A stretch of 64,000 bases of DNA. It comes from Woeseiaceae bacterium. Lineage in GTDB: Bacteria; Pseudomonadota; Gammaproteobacteria; Steroidobacterales; Woeseiaceae. A program made the position numbers and the translations under genes. The notes beneath the pieces are model-generated. The model was not told the origin of the DNA, did no database searches, and saw only the letters and a program-made list of their open reading frames with translations. Below are positions 30,308 through 40,321 of the stretch, one piece after another (position 1 is the first letter of the stretch; every line of letters starts with the position of its first letter). The stretch lies in NCBI GenBank assembly GCA_021773135.1, contig JAJFKP010000006.1, forward strand, positions 62,001-126,000, given 5' to 3'.

Positions 30308-31023
30308 GGCCGTTTCTGTGCCGCAGGTGCAACGGCCGCAAGAATGCCGCGCAGGATGTTTATTTCATTCTTGTCCGGTTCCGCCTTGGTAAACAGGCGA
30401 CGTAACCGACGCATCAAGTGCCGCGGTTGCTCTGGGTTGAGAAAGCCCGTTCGAGTCAATACGTCTTCAAGATGCAGGTAAAAGTGTTCCAGTTCCTCGC
30501 CGGTTGCCGGCGGCGCTTCGGGTTCCGCTGGAGCCGGGGATTCCGCCGCGACGAGTCGCAGCTCGTAACAAATTACCTGCACTGCCATGGCAATATTGAG
30601 CGAACTAAAGGCCGGGTCGGTTGGAATCGTCAGCAGGGCGTTGCATCGATCCAGATCCTCGTTCTTGAGGCCTGATTTTTCCGGACCGAAGACGACGGCA
30701 ACATTGCTGCCGACAGGCTCCCGCATAAGCCGCGCGGCACACTCACGTGGTGCCAGGCTGGGCCACTCGATAGAACGCGCCCGGGCGCTTGCGCCAGCGA
30801 CAAAAGCACAATCAGCGAGCGCCTCGGCTAAGGATCCAACGACCCGCGTTGACGCGAGCACGTCTTCGGCGCCTGACGCGCGGGCGGTTGCGTCCGCGTG
30901 TGGAAAATAACGCGGGTTAACCAGCATCAGGTCCGTGATCCCCATATTTTTCATGGCACGGGCGGCCGCGCCGATATTGCCCGGATGCGTTGTGCCGACG
31001 AGGATGATGCGAACATTGACCAA
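30304..31023 (-). CDS. trmJ: tRNA (cytidine/uridine-2'-O-) methyltransferase TrmJ
   Basis: This SPOUT enzyme methylates the ribose at position 32 of several tRNAs. The 239 residues show VRIILVGTTHPGNIGAAARAMKN at the N-terminus, VVFGPEKSGLKNEDL, and SSLNIAMAVQVICYEL in the knot region. A C-terminal extension follows a Pro/Ala linker. It leads the trmJ-iscS-iscU-iscA operon, divergent from suhB; iscR, usually between trmJ and iscS, is missing. Confidence 0.95.
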   Translation of the reverse strand: MVNVRIILVGTTHPGNIGAAARAMKNMGITDLMLVNPRYFPHADATARASGAEDVLASTRVVGSLAEALADCAFVAGASARARSIEWPSLAPRECAARLMREPVGSNVAVVFGPEKSGLKNEDLDRCNALLTIPTDPAFSSLNIAMAVQVICYELRLVAAESPAPAEPEAPPATGEELEHFYLHLEDVLTRTGFLNPEQPRHLMRRLRRLFTKAEPDKNEINILRGILAAVAPAAQKRP

Positions 31024-31159
31024 GAGAATTACCTTTCGAGATTCACGCGGTGCGATGGTCTGCTATTCTACCTAATTAATCATTACCTCCCCGGTGTCCG
31101 GCCAGATTGCCCGGATCCGGGATGCACCGGCTCTTTACCAACACTGGCGAAATCACACC

Positions 31160-31963
31160 ATGCACGCAATGCTGAATGTAGCTGTAATGGCTGCACGTCG
31201 CGGAGGAGACACGCTCATCCGCAATATGAACAGAATTGAAAAGCTCAATGTCGAGCAGAAGGGTCGCAATGATTTCGTCAGTGATGCTGACCTCGCGGCC
31301 GAGAAAGCCGTCATCGAGACGATACTCAAGCATCATCCGGACCACGCGATTCTGGCGGAAGAATCCGGTCAGCGTGGCGAATCGGATCATGTCTGGATTA
31401 TCGATCCGCTCGATGGCACCACCAATTACCTGCACGGATTTCCTGTCTACTGTGTATCGATTGCTGTTGCCCACAAGGGACGCTTGGAGCATGCGGTTGT
31501 CTACGATCCGCTGCGCCAGGAATTATTCACGGCATCACGCGGTCAGGGTGCACAACGTGACGGTCACAAAATTCGCGTGAGCGGACGTGTGGATCTGGAA
31601 CGGGCGCTACTGGGTACAGGCTTTCCCTACCGCGAGTCAAACGAGGCGTTTGAGCCTTACATGAATATGCTGGTCAGTGCGATGCGAAATACGACCGGCA
31701 TACGACGCGCCGGCTCTGCTGCGCTGGATCTGTGTTACGTGGCCTGTGGACGACTTGACGCCTTTTGGGAAACGGGGCTGTTGCCATGGGACCTGGCGGC
31801 AGGCGCACTCATCATTCGCGAATCAGGCGGCATCATCAGCGGGCTGAACGGCAGTGAAGATTTTATGGAGTCCGGCCATGTCTTGTGCGGCTCGCCAAGG
31901 ATTTACGCTGCTCTGGCCAAACTATTCGGACCTGACGTTAAGAAAATGTTCGCTCCTCAGTAG
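31160..31963 (+). CDS. suhB: Inositol-1-monophosphatase family protein SuhB
   Basis: This 267-residue Mg-dependent phosphatase has the same length as E. coli SuhB, which also takes part in rRNA transcription antitermination and ribosome assembly. The start at 31160 gives MHAMLNVAVMAARRGGD, matching the family. Metal-site motifs are AEESGQ, WIIDPLDGTTNYLHG and the later PWDLAAGALIIRESGG. It is divergent from trmJ, the conserved arrangement. The frame is open 22 codons upstream, but that extension is not conserved. Confidence 0.95.
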   Translation: MHAMLNVAVMAARRGGDTLIRNMNRIEKLNVEQKGRNDFVSDADLAAEKAVIETILKHHPDHAILAEESGQRGESDHVWIIDPLDGTTNYLHGFPVYCVSIAVAHKGRLEHAVVYDPLRQELFTASRGQGAQRDGHKIRVSGRVDLERALLGTGFPYRESNEAFEPYMNMLVSAMRNTTGIRRAGSAALDLCYVACGRLDAFWETGLLPWDLAAGALIIRESGGIISGLNGSEDFMESGHVLCGSPRIYAALAKLFGPDVKKMFAPQ

Positions 31964-31987
31964 CACAACGGCGCTGCGCGGCGGTGA

Positions 31988-32929
31988 TTAAGGCAAATCG
32001 TCAATCGCTTCCTGATCGATTTCCGGCGGCAAGAGGTCCTTGGCACTGACGTCCAGCATTAGTGCTGTTGCGCTTGCCGTGTAAATCGACGAATACGTTC
32101 CCACGATGATGCCAACGATCAGCGCAACTGAGAACGGCCCCACCGACTCCCCGCCGAGCACCAGCAATGCTGCCAACACGACCAGCGTTGTGACGCCAGT
32201 GATAATTGTGCGGGCCAGCATTTCGTTAATCGATACATTCATCGATTCTTCGGACGTTGTCCCACGCAACTTGATAAAGTTCTCGCGGATTCGGTCAAAC
32301 GCGACAACCGTATCATTCAGAGAGTAACCAATGACGGCCAGCACGGCGGCAACAACCGTCAGGTCGAAGGATATTCCTGTCAGCGAGAAAAACCCGATCG
32401 TCACGATTACGTCATGCACGAGAGCAGCGACGGCTCCCGCAGCAAACTTCCACTGAAAACGAAACATGACGTAAATGAAGATCATCGAAATCGCGAAAAT
32501 CATGGCGAGTCCGCCCTGCTCCGTCAGCTCCTCGCCAACCTGGGCACTGACCAGTTCGACGCGCCGTAACTCGACGTTCGGATCACCATCGGACAAGATG
32601 TTGAAAAGTCGATCGCGCAATGCGCCTGAGTTCTCGCCAGGCTGTGGCGGCAGCCGGACCATGACGTCGCTCGAGTTGCCAAAAGACTGCACGACGTAGC
32701 GGGCAAAGCCGGCATCGGTAAGCTTTGATCGTATATCGCCCAGGTCGGCATCCTGCGGGTAGCCGACCTCGAGAAGCACTCCGCCGGTGAAATCAATGCC
32801 CAGGTTGAGGCCGCGAGTTGCCAGCGACGCGATAGAAACTACCATCAGCAATATTGAAAGCCCGACCGCGATATTGCGGCGGCCGCGACTCAGGAAATCG
32901 ATGTTGGTTTTTTCCTTGATCAAACGCAT
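31988..32929 (-). CDS. secF: Protein translocase subunit SecF
   Basis: It forms the SecDF complex that uses proton-motive force to help complete protein export. The 313 residues have six membrane segments; typical are LNLGIDFTGGVLLEV after the first span, GLAMIFAISMIFIYVMFRF, GYSLNDTVVAFDRIREN and the C-terminal GTYSSIYTASA. It starts nine bases after secD and ends the queA-tgt-yajC-secD-secF operon. Confidence 0.97.
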   Translation of the reverse strand: MRLIKEKTNIDFLSRGRRNIAVGLSILLMVVSIASLATRGLNLGIDFTGGVLLEVGYPQDADLGDIRSKLTDAGFARYVVQSFGNSSDVMVRLPPQPGENSGALRDRLFNILSDGDPNVELRRVELVSAQVGEELTEQGGLAMIFAISMIFIYVMFRFQWKFAAGAVAALVHDVIVTIGFFSLTGISFDLTVVAAVLAVIGYSLNDTVVAFDRIRENFIKLRGTTSEESMNVSINEMLARTIITGVTTLVVLAALLVLGGESVGPFSVALIVGIIVGTYSSIYTASATALMLDVSAKDLLPPEIDQEAIDDLP

Positions 32930-32938
32930 CGAAATCTC

Positions 32939-34753
32939 CTAGATCGGCAACGTTTGCAGCCGGCGACCGCCGAACACAAGATTCACGATTGCCCGTGTGC
33001 CAACGATGGCCGTAAACATCGACGTCATGATGCCGAGCGACAGCGTTACGGCGAAGCCCTTAATCGGACCGGTGCCAAAAGCGAACAGAACGATGGCTGC
33101 AATCAATGTGGTGACGTTGGCATCTGCAATAGATGAGAAAGCTTTCTCGTATCCCGAATTGATGCTGTTTTGCACCGTTGCCCCGGAAGACAGCTCTTCT
33201 CGAATTCGTTCGAAAATGAGCACGTTGGCATCGACAGCCATGCCGACCGTCAACACGATTCCGGCAATTCCGGGCAATGTCAGCGATGCCTGCAACATCG
33301 ATAGCAACGCGACAATGAAAACAAGGTTCGAGAACAGGGCAACATTGGCGATCATGCCAAAGCCGCGATAGTAAAAGGCCATGAAGACGATAACTGCCAG
33401 GAAACCGATTTGCACAGCGCGAAAGCCGCGATCGATGTTGTCCTGACCCAGAGACGGACCAATCGTACGGTCCTCGATCTGGAATACAGGGGCAGCCAGT
33501 GCACCTGCCCTTAACAGCAGCGCGAGATCGCGGGCTTCCACCGGGTTCAGGCCCGTCGTTACAAAGCTGTCTTTAAATACACCATTAATGGTCGCGGTGT
33601 TAATTATTTCCTCGGTTTTCACCACTTTGTACGACGTACTGCCGTCAGGAAGCGTTATCGATTCGCGTTTGGTTTCGATAAAAACGGTCGACATCGGCTT
33701 GCGCAGGTTGGCCATGGTATTTGCCAGCATGCGCTCGCCGCCGACAGCATCGAGGGTTATGAAGACCGCCGGAGATCCTTCCGAGAATCCTGCAGACGCA
33801 TCAATGATCTGGTCGCCGGAGGCAATGACCTCGCGTTTCAGCAACTGACCCTGTACCCCTGGTTTGCCGGGATACCGGCGCGAACCCGGACTGTCACCGG
33901 TCGTGTCAACCATGCGGAATTCCAGCGTCGCTGTCGCCGTCAGAATGGACGCCAGCGCATTGGGGTCCTGTACACCGGGCAATTGCACGACAATACGATT
34001 AACACCCTGGCGCTGCACAAGCGGCTCGGCGACTCCGAGCTGATCAACTCGATTACGCAAAGTCGTCATGTTCTGCTCGATCGCGAAATCCTGGCGGGCT
34101 TTGATTTGCGTTTCACTCATGCGGACCCGCAACGACCTGCCGTCCGTACCGTCAAGAACAAGGAGCTCGGCGTCGGCTTCCGCGATGATATCCCGCGCTC
34201 GCTGCAGGTCTTCTGCACTGCGCAAACGAACAATTATCTGTGAACCATCGACCTCCACCCGCGGGCGAATGCCCGCGTCGCGGATCCGAGCGTCGAAATC
34301 CTGCTCGTACGCGTTCAGGCGAGCCGTTATGGCGCTGTCCATGTCCACTTCCAGCAATACGTAAACGCCGCCCCGCAGATCCAGGCCAAGGCTCATTGGC
34401 GCGAGGCCAAGGCTGCGCATCCAGTCCGGGAGTCTGGGCGCAAAGGTCAGTGCGACATTCGAATCGGAATCGAAGCGACTGCGAAATAGCGCGCCCGCCT
34501 CTTCCTGCGTGTCGGCCGAATCGAAGCGAACCACCAACCGGCCATCACTGAGATAAATGGCTTCCGATTCGATGCCGGCTTGTTGCAGAACCTGTGACAC
34601 CCGGTCAATGCGGCTTTCATCGAAAGGAGTCCCGTCCCGCTGCGCGAGTTGCACGGCCGGGCCGGTACCATAAATATTCGGCAACGCGATCAGAATGCCA
34701 GCCAGCAATACCAGCAATATCAGGGCGTTGAGCCAAGCCGGGTACTTATTCAT
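32939..34753 (-). CDS. secD: Protein translocase subunit SecD
   Basis: This is the large subunit of SecDF. The 604 residues have an N-terminal span (LNALILLVLLAGILIAL), the long periplasmic region with SLGLDLRGGVYVLLEVD, and a C-terminal block of five spans with the SecDF motif GMAVDANVLIFERIREEL. I start it at ATG 34753 (MNKYPAWLNALI) with AGGCGG about seven bases upstream; an in-frame ATG at 34774 lies inside the repeat array. The region from its start codon upstream is duplicated several times, and a mini-ORF stop (TAA at 34748-34746) lies within secD codons 2-3. Confidence 0.97.
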   Translation of the reverse strand: MNKYPAWLNALILLVLLAGILIALPNIYGTGPAVQLAQRDGTPFDESRIDRVSQVLQQAGIESEAIYLSDGRLVVRFDSADTQEEAGALFRSRFDSDSNVALTFAPRLPDWMRSLGLAPMSLGLDLRGGVYVLLEVDMDSAITARLNAYEQDFDARIRDAGIRPRVEVDGSQIIVRLRSAEDLQRARDIIAEADAELLVLDGTDGRSLRVRMSETQIKARQDFAIEQNMTTLRNRVDQLGVAEPLVQRQGVNRIVVQLPGVQDPNALASILTATATLEFRMVDTTGDSPGSRRYPGKPGVQGQLLKREVIASGDQIIDASAGFSEGSPAVFITLDAVGGERMLANTMANLRKPMSTVFIETKRESITLPDGSTSYKVVKTEEIINTATINGVFKDSFVTTGLNPVEARDLALLLRAGALAAPVFQIEDRTIGPSLGQDNIDRGFRAVQIGFLAVIVFMAFYYRGFGMIANVALFSNLVFIVALLSMLQASLTLPGIAGIVLTVGMAVDANVLIFERIREELSSGATVQNSINSGYEKAFSSIADANVTTLIAAIVLFAFGTGPIKGFAVTLSLGIMTSMFTAIVGTRAIVNLVFGGRRLQTLPI

Positions 34754-34805
34754 ATCCAACCGCCTGGAACCCATGCGAGAAAGACATCGTGGGATATTTA
34801 TTCAC
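34746..34805 (-). CDS. Leader mini-ORF 3 overlapping the secD start (19 codons)
   Basis: GTG 34805 begins MNKYPTMSFSHGFQAVGYE and ends at a TAA (34748-34746) located inside secD codons 2-3, eight bases overlapping the secD ATG. Ribosomes finishing this frame would be placed directly on the secD start, so it could couple or limit secD translation. CAGGCGG lies upstream. Translation is inferred only from layout. Confidence 0.4.
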   Translation of the reverse strand: MNKYPTMSFSHGFQAVGYE

Positions 34806-34857
34806 AAGTAACCGCCTGGATCCTTTGCTCGTCAAGCACAGTGGGATATTTATTCAT
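34798..34857 (-). CDS. Leader mini-ORF 2 upstream of secD (19 codons)
   Basis: ATG 34857 begins MNKYPTVLDEQRIQAVTCE and stops at a TAA that shares eight bases with the GTG start of mini-ORF 3. GGTGG (with CAGGC further upstream) lies just before the start. The first five residues equal those of SecD (MNKYP), so it derives from a duplicated secD start. Peptide function is unknown; it may act only through coupled translation. Confidence 0.4.
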   Translation of the reverse strand: MNKYPTVLDEQRIQAVTCE

Positions 34858-34963
34858 GTCCACCAGCCTGTAACCAATGCGCGTCAAGCACAGTGGGAAA
34901 ATTATTCATAGTCACCTGCCCCGCACTACAGAACGCCAAGCACAGCGGGATAATTTTGATCAT
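34850..34963 (-). CDS. Leader mini-ORF 1 upstream of secD (37 codons)
   Basis: It starts at ATG 34963, 17 bases after the yajC stop, with CAGGC upstream. The first half, MIKIIPLCLAFCSAGQVT, is hydrophobic with one Lys and looks like a short signal or membrane segment. It then reads in frame through the next repeat start (ATG 34909) to give MNNFPTVLDAHWLQAGGHE, and its TAA overlaps the start of mini-ORF 2 by eight bases. Translation is not proven. No homolog is known to me. Confidence 0.4.
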   Translation of the reverse strand: MIKIIPLCLAFCSAGQVTMNNFPTVLDAHWLQAGGHE

Positions 34964-34980
34964 TACGCAATTGCCTGGAA

Positions 34981-35304
34981 TTACGCGGCTTCAATGGTGC
35001 CTTTCGGCACGACGGCAGAAACGGTCGATTTCTGCACTTTGATTTCCACGTTTTCTGCGATCTGCAACGTAGCGTAATGGTCACTGACGCCGGTAACCTT
35101 ACCCAGCACGCCACCAGCGGTGAGCACTTCGTCGCCGGTAGACAGCGCACTGATCAGTGCAGTATGCGCCTTTTGGCGTTTCTGCTGCGGCCGGATCAGG
35201 AGGAAATAGAACGCGACGAAAATCACGATCATTGGCAGAAAAAAACCGAACGGGTCGGCTTGCGGAGCATCCTGCGCGTAGGCAGGACTTATGAAGAAAT
35301 CCAT
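34981..35304 (-). CDS. yajC: Preprotein translocase subunit YajC
   Basis: This is a small inner-membrane partner of SecDF. The 107 residues from ATG 35304 begin MDFFISPAYAQDAPQAD, followed by one membrane span (FFLPMIVIFVAFYFLLI) and the typical RPQQKRQKAH basic segment. The open frame extends 33 codons upstream but without conservation. It precedes the secD leader array. Confidence 0.94.
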   Translation of the reverse strand: MDFFISPAYAQDAPQADPFGFFLPMIVIFVAFYFLLIRPQQKRQKAHTALISALSTGDEVLTAGGVLGKVTGVSDHYATLQIAENVEIKVQKSTVSAVVPKGTIEAA

Positions 35305-35456
35305 GATGTCATCCAATTGCCCGTAACTATTTGCGGGCCCGAAAAAAGGCGCGCCATTATGGCATACGATTAAGGAACTTGGGGACGCCGGCCAGTGAAT
35401 CAAGCGAGTGTGGCGAAATTATCCATTCAGGCCGCGTTGCCAATATGCTTGCCGGC

Positions 35457-37588
<2,132 letters not shown>

Positions 37589-37676
37589 GGGCGCGCATCA
37601 TACAATGAAAGGTGCGCGACCACTTCCCGACGCGGGACCTGGGGAGATGTCAGAACGCTATGGCTTAAAACCGGGG

Positions 37677-38765
37677 TCAGGTTTTCTCCTGCTCTACCAC
37701 GACCACTTTGGTTCGAGGCGTGAGCGGCGCGGCTGGTGGCCTTGCCGGCCAGCCTGAGCTTTGTCGATTATCAGGGATTTCAAGCGTGATGCTGCGCTTT
37801 CGCTTGTCGCGCATGATTTCGATATTCAATTCCTCGCCACTTTCGTACGAACCCAGAATTCGCATTGCGTGTCTGACCGATGTCGGTGTTCGCCCATCGA
37901 TACTGAGTATCACATCGCCATCCTCCAGTAGCAGGTCTTCGTCCTCCGGCGCTCGCACCACGAGCAGGCCCTGATCCGTCCCGAAGTAACTGCCCAGGCG
38001 CTCGGTCAGGTTGACCAGCTCCATGCTGCCGAAACCATCACCGCTGGTCGCCCAGGAGAATCCGCCAAAGTGTTGCGCATTGGGCGCCACCTGGGCATTG
38101 GGTACTGGAAAACCACCGCTATCGAAACCGAAAGCAAACACGTTGTTCTCCATCGGCCGCGGCCTGACCTCAGTAGAGTTACTTCTGCTACCGCGCAAGT
38201 ACTCGACGTCCAGCGTGTCACCGTCTTCTACGCCCTGCATGAAATCCAGCAATTTGGCGTTCGCTTGATCGCTGGTTTCCGCTGTGAGCGGCTCTCCGTT
38301 GATTGACGTAATCACATCTCCGGCGCGCAGGCCCGATTCTGCAGCAGCGCCACCGGGTGAGACACCGATTATCTCTACGCCGGCAACCGGACTGGCTTCA
38401 TTATCGCCACCTATGGTCACGCCGAGAACCGGCCCACGACTGGTGCGAATAATTCGTTCCAGGCGTTCCACCCGTGGTAGCTGAGCCATCGACAGCTCGG
38501 CGACCTGCTGCGCCGCTTCGGCGAGACGTCGCTCTGCATCCTTCATGCGCACTTCGACCTCAACTTCCGCCGTGCGTCGCACGCTTTCCTGCTCACGCCG
38601 AACTTCCTCCACGGCTCGAACCTCGGCTGCACGGGCGGCTTCTGCCGCCTGCTGTGCATGCGCCCGACGCGCCTGTTCGTCACTTTCCGAATTAGCCTGG
38701 GCGAGCACCGCAGTACTCATCAGCGCCATCACGACCACTAATGTCAATGTCTTCAAACCTGTCAT
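37677..38765 (-). CDS. Secreted double-PDZ-domain protein of an ECF sigma cassette
   Basis: This 362-residue protein has a signal peptide (MTGLKTLTLVVVMALMSTAV, cleaved near VLAQ), then an Ala/Glu/Arg-rich coiled coil (about 25-100), PDZ domain 1 (about 110-200, GVSPGGAAAESGLRAGDVITS) and a second PDZ domain (about 250-345, GDVILSIDGRTP). No protease triad is seen, so it is an adaptor or sensor rather than a DegS/HtrA enzyme. AGGAG precedes the ATG. It is the third gene after an ECF sigma factor and its likely anti-sigma partner. A role in sensing envelope proteins is inferred. Confidence 0.82.
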   Translation of the reverse strand: MTGLKTLTLVVVMALMSTAVLAQANSESDEQARRAHAQQAAEAARAAEVRAVEEVRREQESVRRTAEVEVEVRMKDAERRLAEAAQQVAELSMAQLPRVERLERIIRTSRGPVLGVTIGGDNEASPVAGVEIIGVSPGGAAAESGLRAGDVITSINGEPLTAETSDQANAKLLDFMQGVEDGDTLDVEYLRGSRSNSTEVRPRPMENNVFAFGFDSGGFPVPNAQVAPNAQHFGGFSWATSGDGFGSMELVNLTERLGSYFGTDQGLLVVRAPEDEDLLLEDGDVILSIDGRTPTSVRHAMRILGSYESGEELNIEIMRDKRKRSITLEIPDNRQSSGWPARPPAAPLTPRTKVVVVEQEKT

Positions 38766-38822
38766 CTTTTTACTCCTGGCCAGCGCATCTCATGCATAAC
38801 TTTTTGCTCATCGCCGGTCATA

Positions 38823-39410
38823 CTAAAACGCCATCCGCTGCGCCTGCGCGCGGCGCAGGTTCAGCAATGAATTCATAAGCCTGACGCGTTCGCGCCAGTA
38901 TATTTCTGCCTCAATCGCGCTCATGCGCATCTCCGGATGATTGAGCCGGTAATCGATCGCCGCAATACGATCTTCGAGTTCAGCGATCGTCGCTGCCGTG
39001 CTGGCGCGAACCAGGCTGGGACTTACCGGCAGCGCGCGCAAGTCGCGTTCGATCTGTTGCGATTGCACCATTAGCGCGTTCAGGTTCGCCGGTGTGTTGT
39101 TCACAACAGGCGCGTCGGGAGTCGGCGAAAAAACCGAATCGCTGTTTTCACCAACCTGCGTTGCTGGAACATTTAATACCGCGAGTACAACCGCCGCAGC
39201 AATGCCGCTGCCCGAAAGCCATTTGGCGGCTTCAAAATAGCGGCCCCTGAACAGTCCCTCGGCGCGCGCCTGTGCCTCGATTCGTTGCCAGACTGCACGC
39301 GGCGGGGTCGTATCAGGAAGCTCGCGAAGTCCTGACTGCAACACGTCACGCTGGGTCACGCTTAATCCAATGTTCACCTTATGGTCCTGTTCTGATCTCT
39401 CGTCATTCAT
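38823..39410 (-). CDS. Putative anti-sigma factor (single-pass membrane protein)
   Basis: This 195-residue protein, directly downstream of the ECF sigma gene, has a cytoplasmic N-terminal half, one membrane span (GSGIAAAVVLAVLNVPA, about residues 67-83) and a periplasmic part with a predicted helix (IAELEDRIAAIDYRLNH). No zinc-binding HXXXCXXC anti-sigma motif is present. ATG 39410 is chosen over upstream in-frame starts that overlap the sigma gene. The call rests on topology and context, not on sequence family. Confidence 0.7.
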   Translation of the reverse strand: MNDERSEQDHKVNIGLSVTQRDVLQSGLRELPDTTPPRAVWQRIEAQARAEGLFRGRYFEAAKWLSGSGIAAAVVLAVLNVPATQVGENSDSVFSPTPDAPVVNNTPANLNALMVQSQQIERDLRALPVSPSLVRASTAATIAELEDRIAAIDYRLNHPEMRMSAIEAEIYWRERVRLMNSLLNLRRAQAQRMAF

Positions 39411-39427
39411 TGTGGTTGATTCCCGTT

Positions 39428-40039
39428 TCAACATCTGCCCAGCGCTGATTCGCACAGAGATGATTTTGTTTCCTTGCGCTCGATTTCAGCATCGAGCAAT
39501 GGTCGCAACCGTTGATACGCCCGCGATAGCTGCGATTTGGAAAAGCTCTCTGTCTTACCCATCAGCGTGGCAATTTCCTTGTGCGTGAAGCCCTCTACAT
39601 CATGCAACCAAACGACGGTGCGACTGACTTCAGGCAGGTTGGCAAGTGCGGCATCAAGGTCCATCGCCTGCTCCTGCCGGACCGGGTTCAGGGGCATGCC
39701 GCGACGCTCAAAAGTCATTTCCTCCCAGTCGTCGTCAAGACTTTGCCCACGCTGGTGCCAGGCAGAGCGGAGAAACATCAAGGCCTTTGACACGGCTATG
39801 CGCCGGACCCAGACTCCAAGCGGTGCCTCAGCGCGAAACTGTCCGATTTTCCGTATCACCTCGATAAACGTTTCCTGCAGCAGATCCTCCGCGTGCGCGG
39901 GCACGCGCGTGAAGCGCAGGCAAACGGAGTACACCGGCGCAGAAAAAGCGCGATAAATTATCTCGTGAGCCTTCGCATCGCCGGCGCAAGCGCGTTTTAC
40001 GATCGCAGGATCAATATCGATATCGGTAAATTTGCTCAT
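39428..40039 (-). CDS. RNA polymerase ECF sigma factor
   Basis: This 203-residue sigma-70 family extracytoplasmic-function factor has region 2 covering AEDLLQETFIEVIRKIGQFR and VWVRRIAVSKALMFLR, and region 4 covering LPEVSRTVVWLHDVEGFTHK with the helix-turn-helix EIATLMGKTESFSKSQLSRA. Start ATG 40039 has GAG five bases upstream; the frame is open further back. It lies 17 bases before the anti-sigma gene, followed by the PDZ gene, and probably drives its own operon. Confidence 0.9.
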   Translation of the reverse strand: MSKFTDIDIDPAIVKRACAGDAKAHEIIYRAFSAPVYSVCLRFTRVPAHAEDLLQETFIEVIRKIGQFRAEAPLGVWVRRIAVSKALMFLRSAWHQRGQSLDDDWEEMTFERRGMPLNPVRQEQAMDLDAALANLPEVSRTVVWLHDVEGFTHKEIATLMGKTESFSKSQLSRAYQRLRPLLDAEIERKETKSSLCESALGRC

Positions 40040-40197
40040 GTCTCGTAGCATTAGATGCCAAAGTGCGGCAAAAGGTCGCAGAGATTTGCTGCGCTTAATT
40101 TCGGGATAGTGTGGCGGGCACGAATCCACCCGCATATACTTAGCGCGTTTCGGCCGGAGGCCCTGTCAATTGGCGCGTCCGGCGATTATTTGATGCA

Positions 40198-40284
40198 GCC
40201 GGGGTGGCGGAACTGGTAGACGCGCCGGATTCAAAATCCGGTTTCTGAAAGGAAGTGCGAGTTCGATTCTCGCTCCCGGCACCA
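40198..40284 (+). tRNA. tRNA-Leu (anticodon CAA)
   Basis: The 87-base tRNA has acceptor arms GCCGGGG / TCCCGGC, an anticodon stem CCGGA/TCCGG with loop TTCAAAA (anticodon CAA at 40232-40234), a long variable arm as in type II leucine tRNAs, a T arm with GTTCGATTC and an encoded 3' CCA. It sits between the ECF sigma gene and the Nudix gene. Confidence 0.96.
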
Positions 40285-40321
40285 TCGAATAATGACCGTT
40301 CCCGTGGAACCAACTGTAAGC

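Larger units (their letters stand above)
34746..34980 (-). repeat. 52-base tandem array of the secD translation start region
   Basis: Reading the minus strand from the yajC stop to secD, the same block recurs at start positions 34963, 34909, 34857, 34805 and finally secD itself at 34753, spaced 54, 52, 52 and 52 bases. Each unit has a CAGG ribosome-site-like element, then a start codon in the form ATGAATAAATATCCC or a variant, then CACTGTGCTTGACG or a variant. The unit length is not a multiple of three, so each copy lies in a new frame. The two middle copies are most alike; the outer ones have diverged. Confidence 0.92.

Noticed and set aside
34746-34980. Possible CRISPR-like array
   Set aside because: Units are contiguous without unique spacers, degenerate, and each contains a start codon identical in context to secD; it is a tandem duplication.
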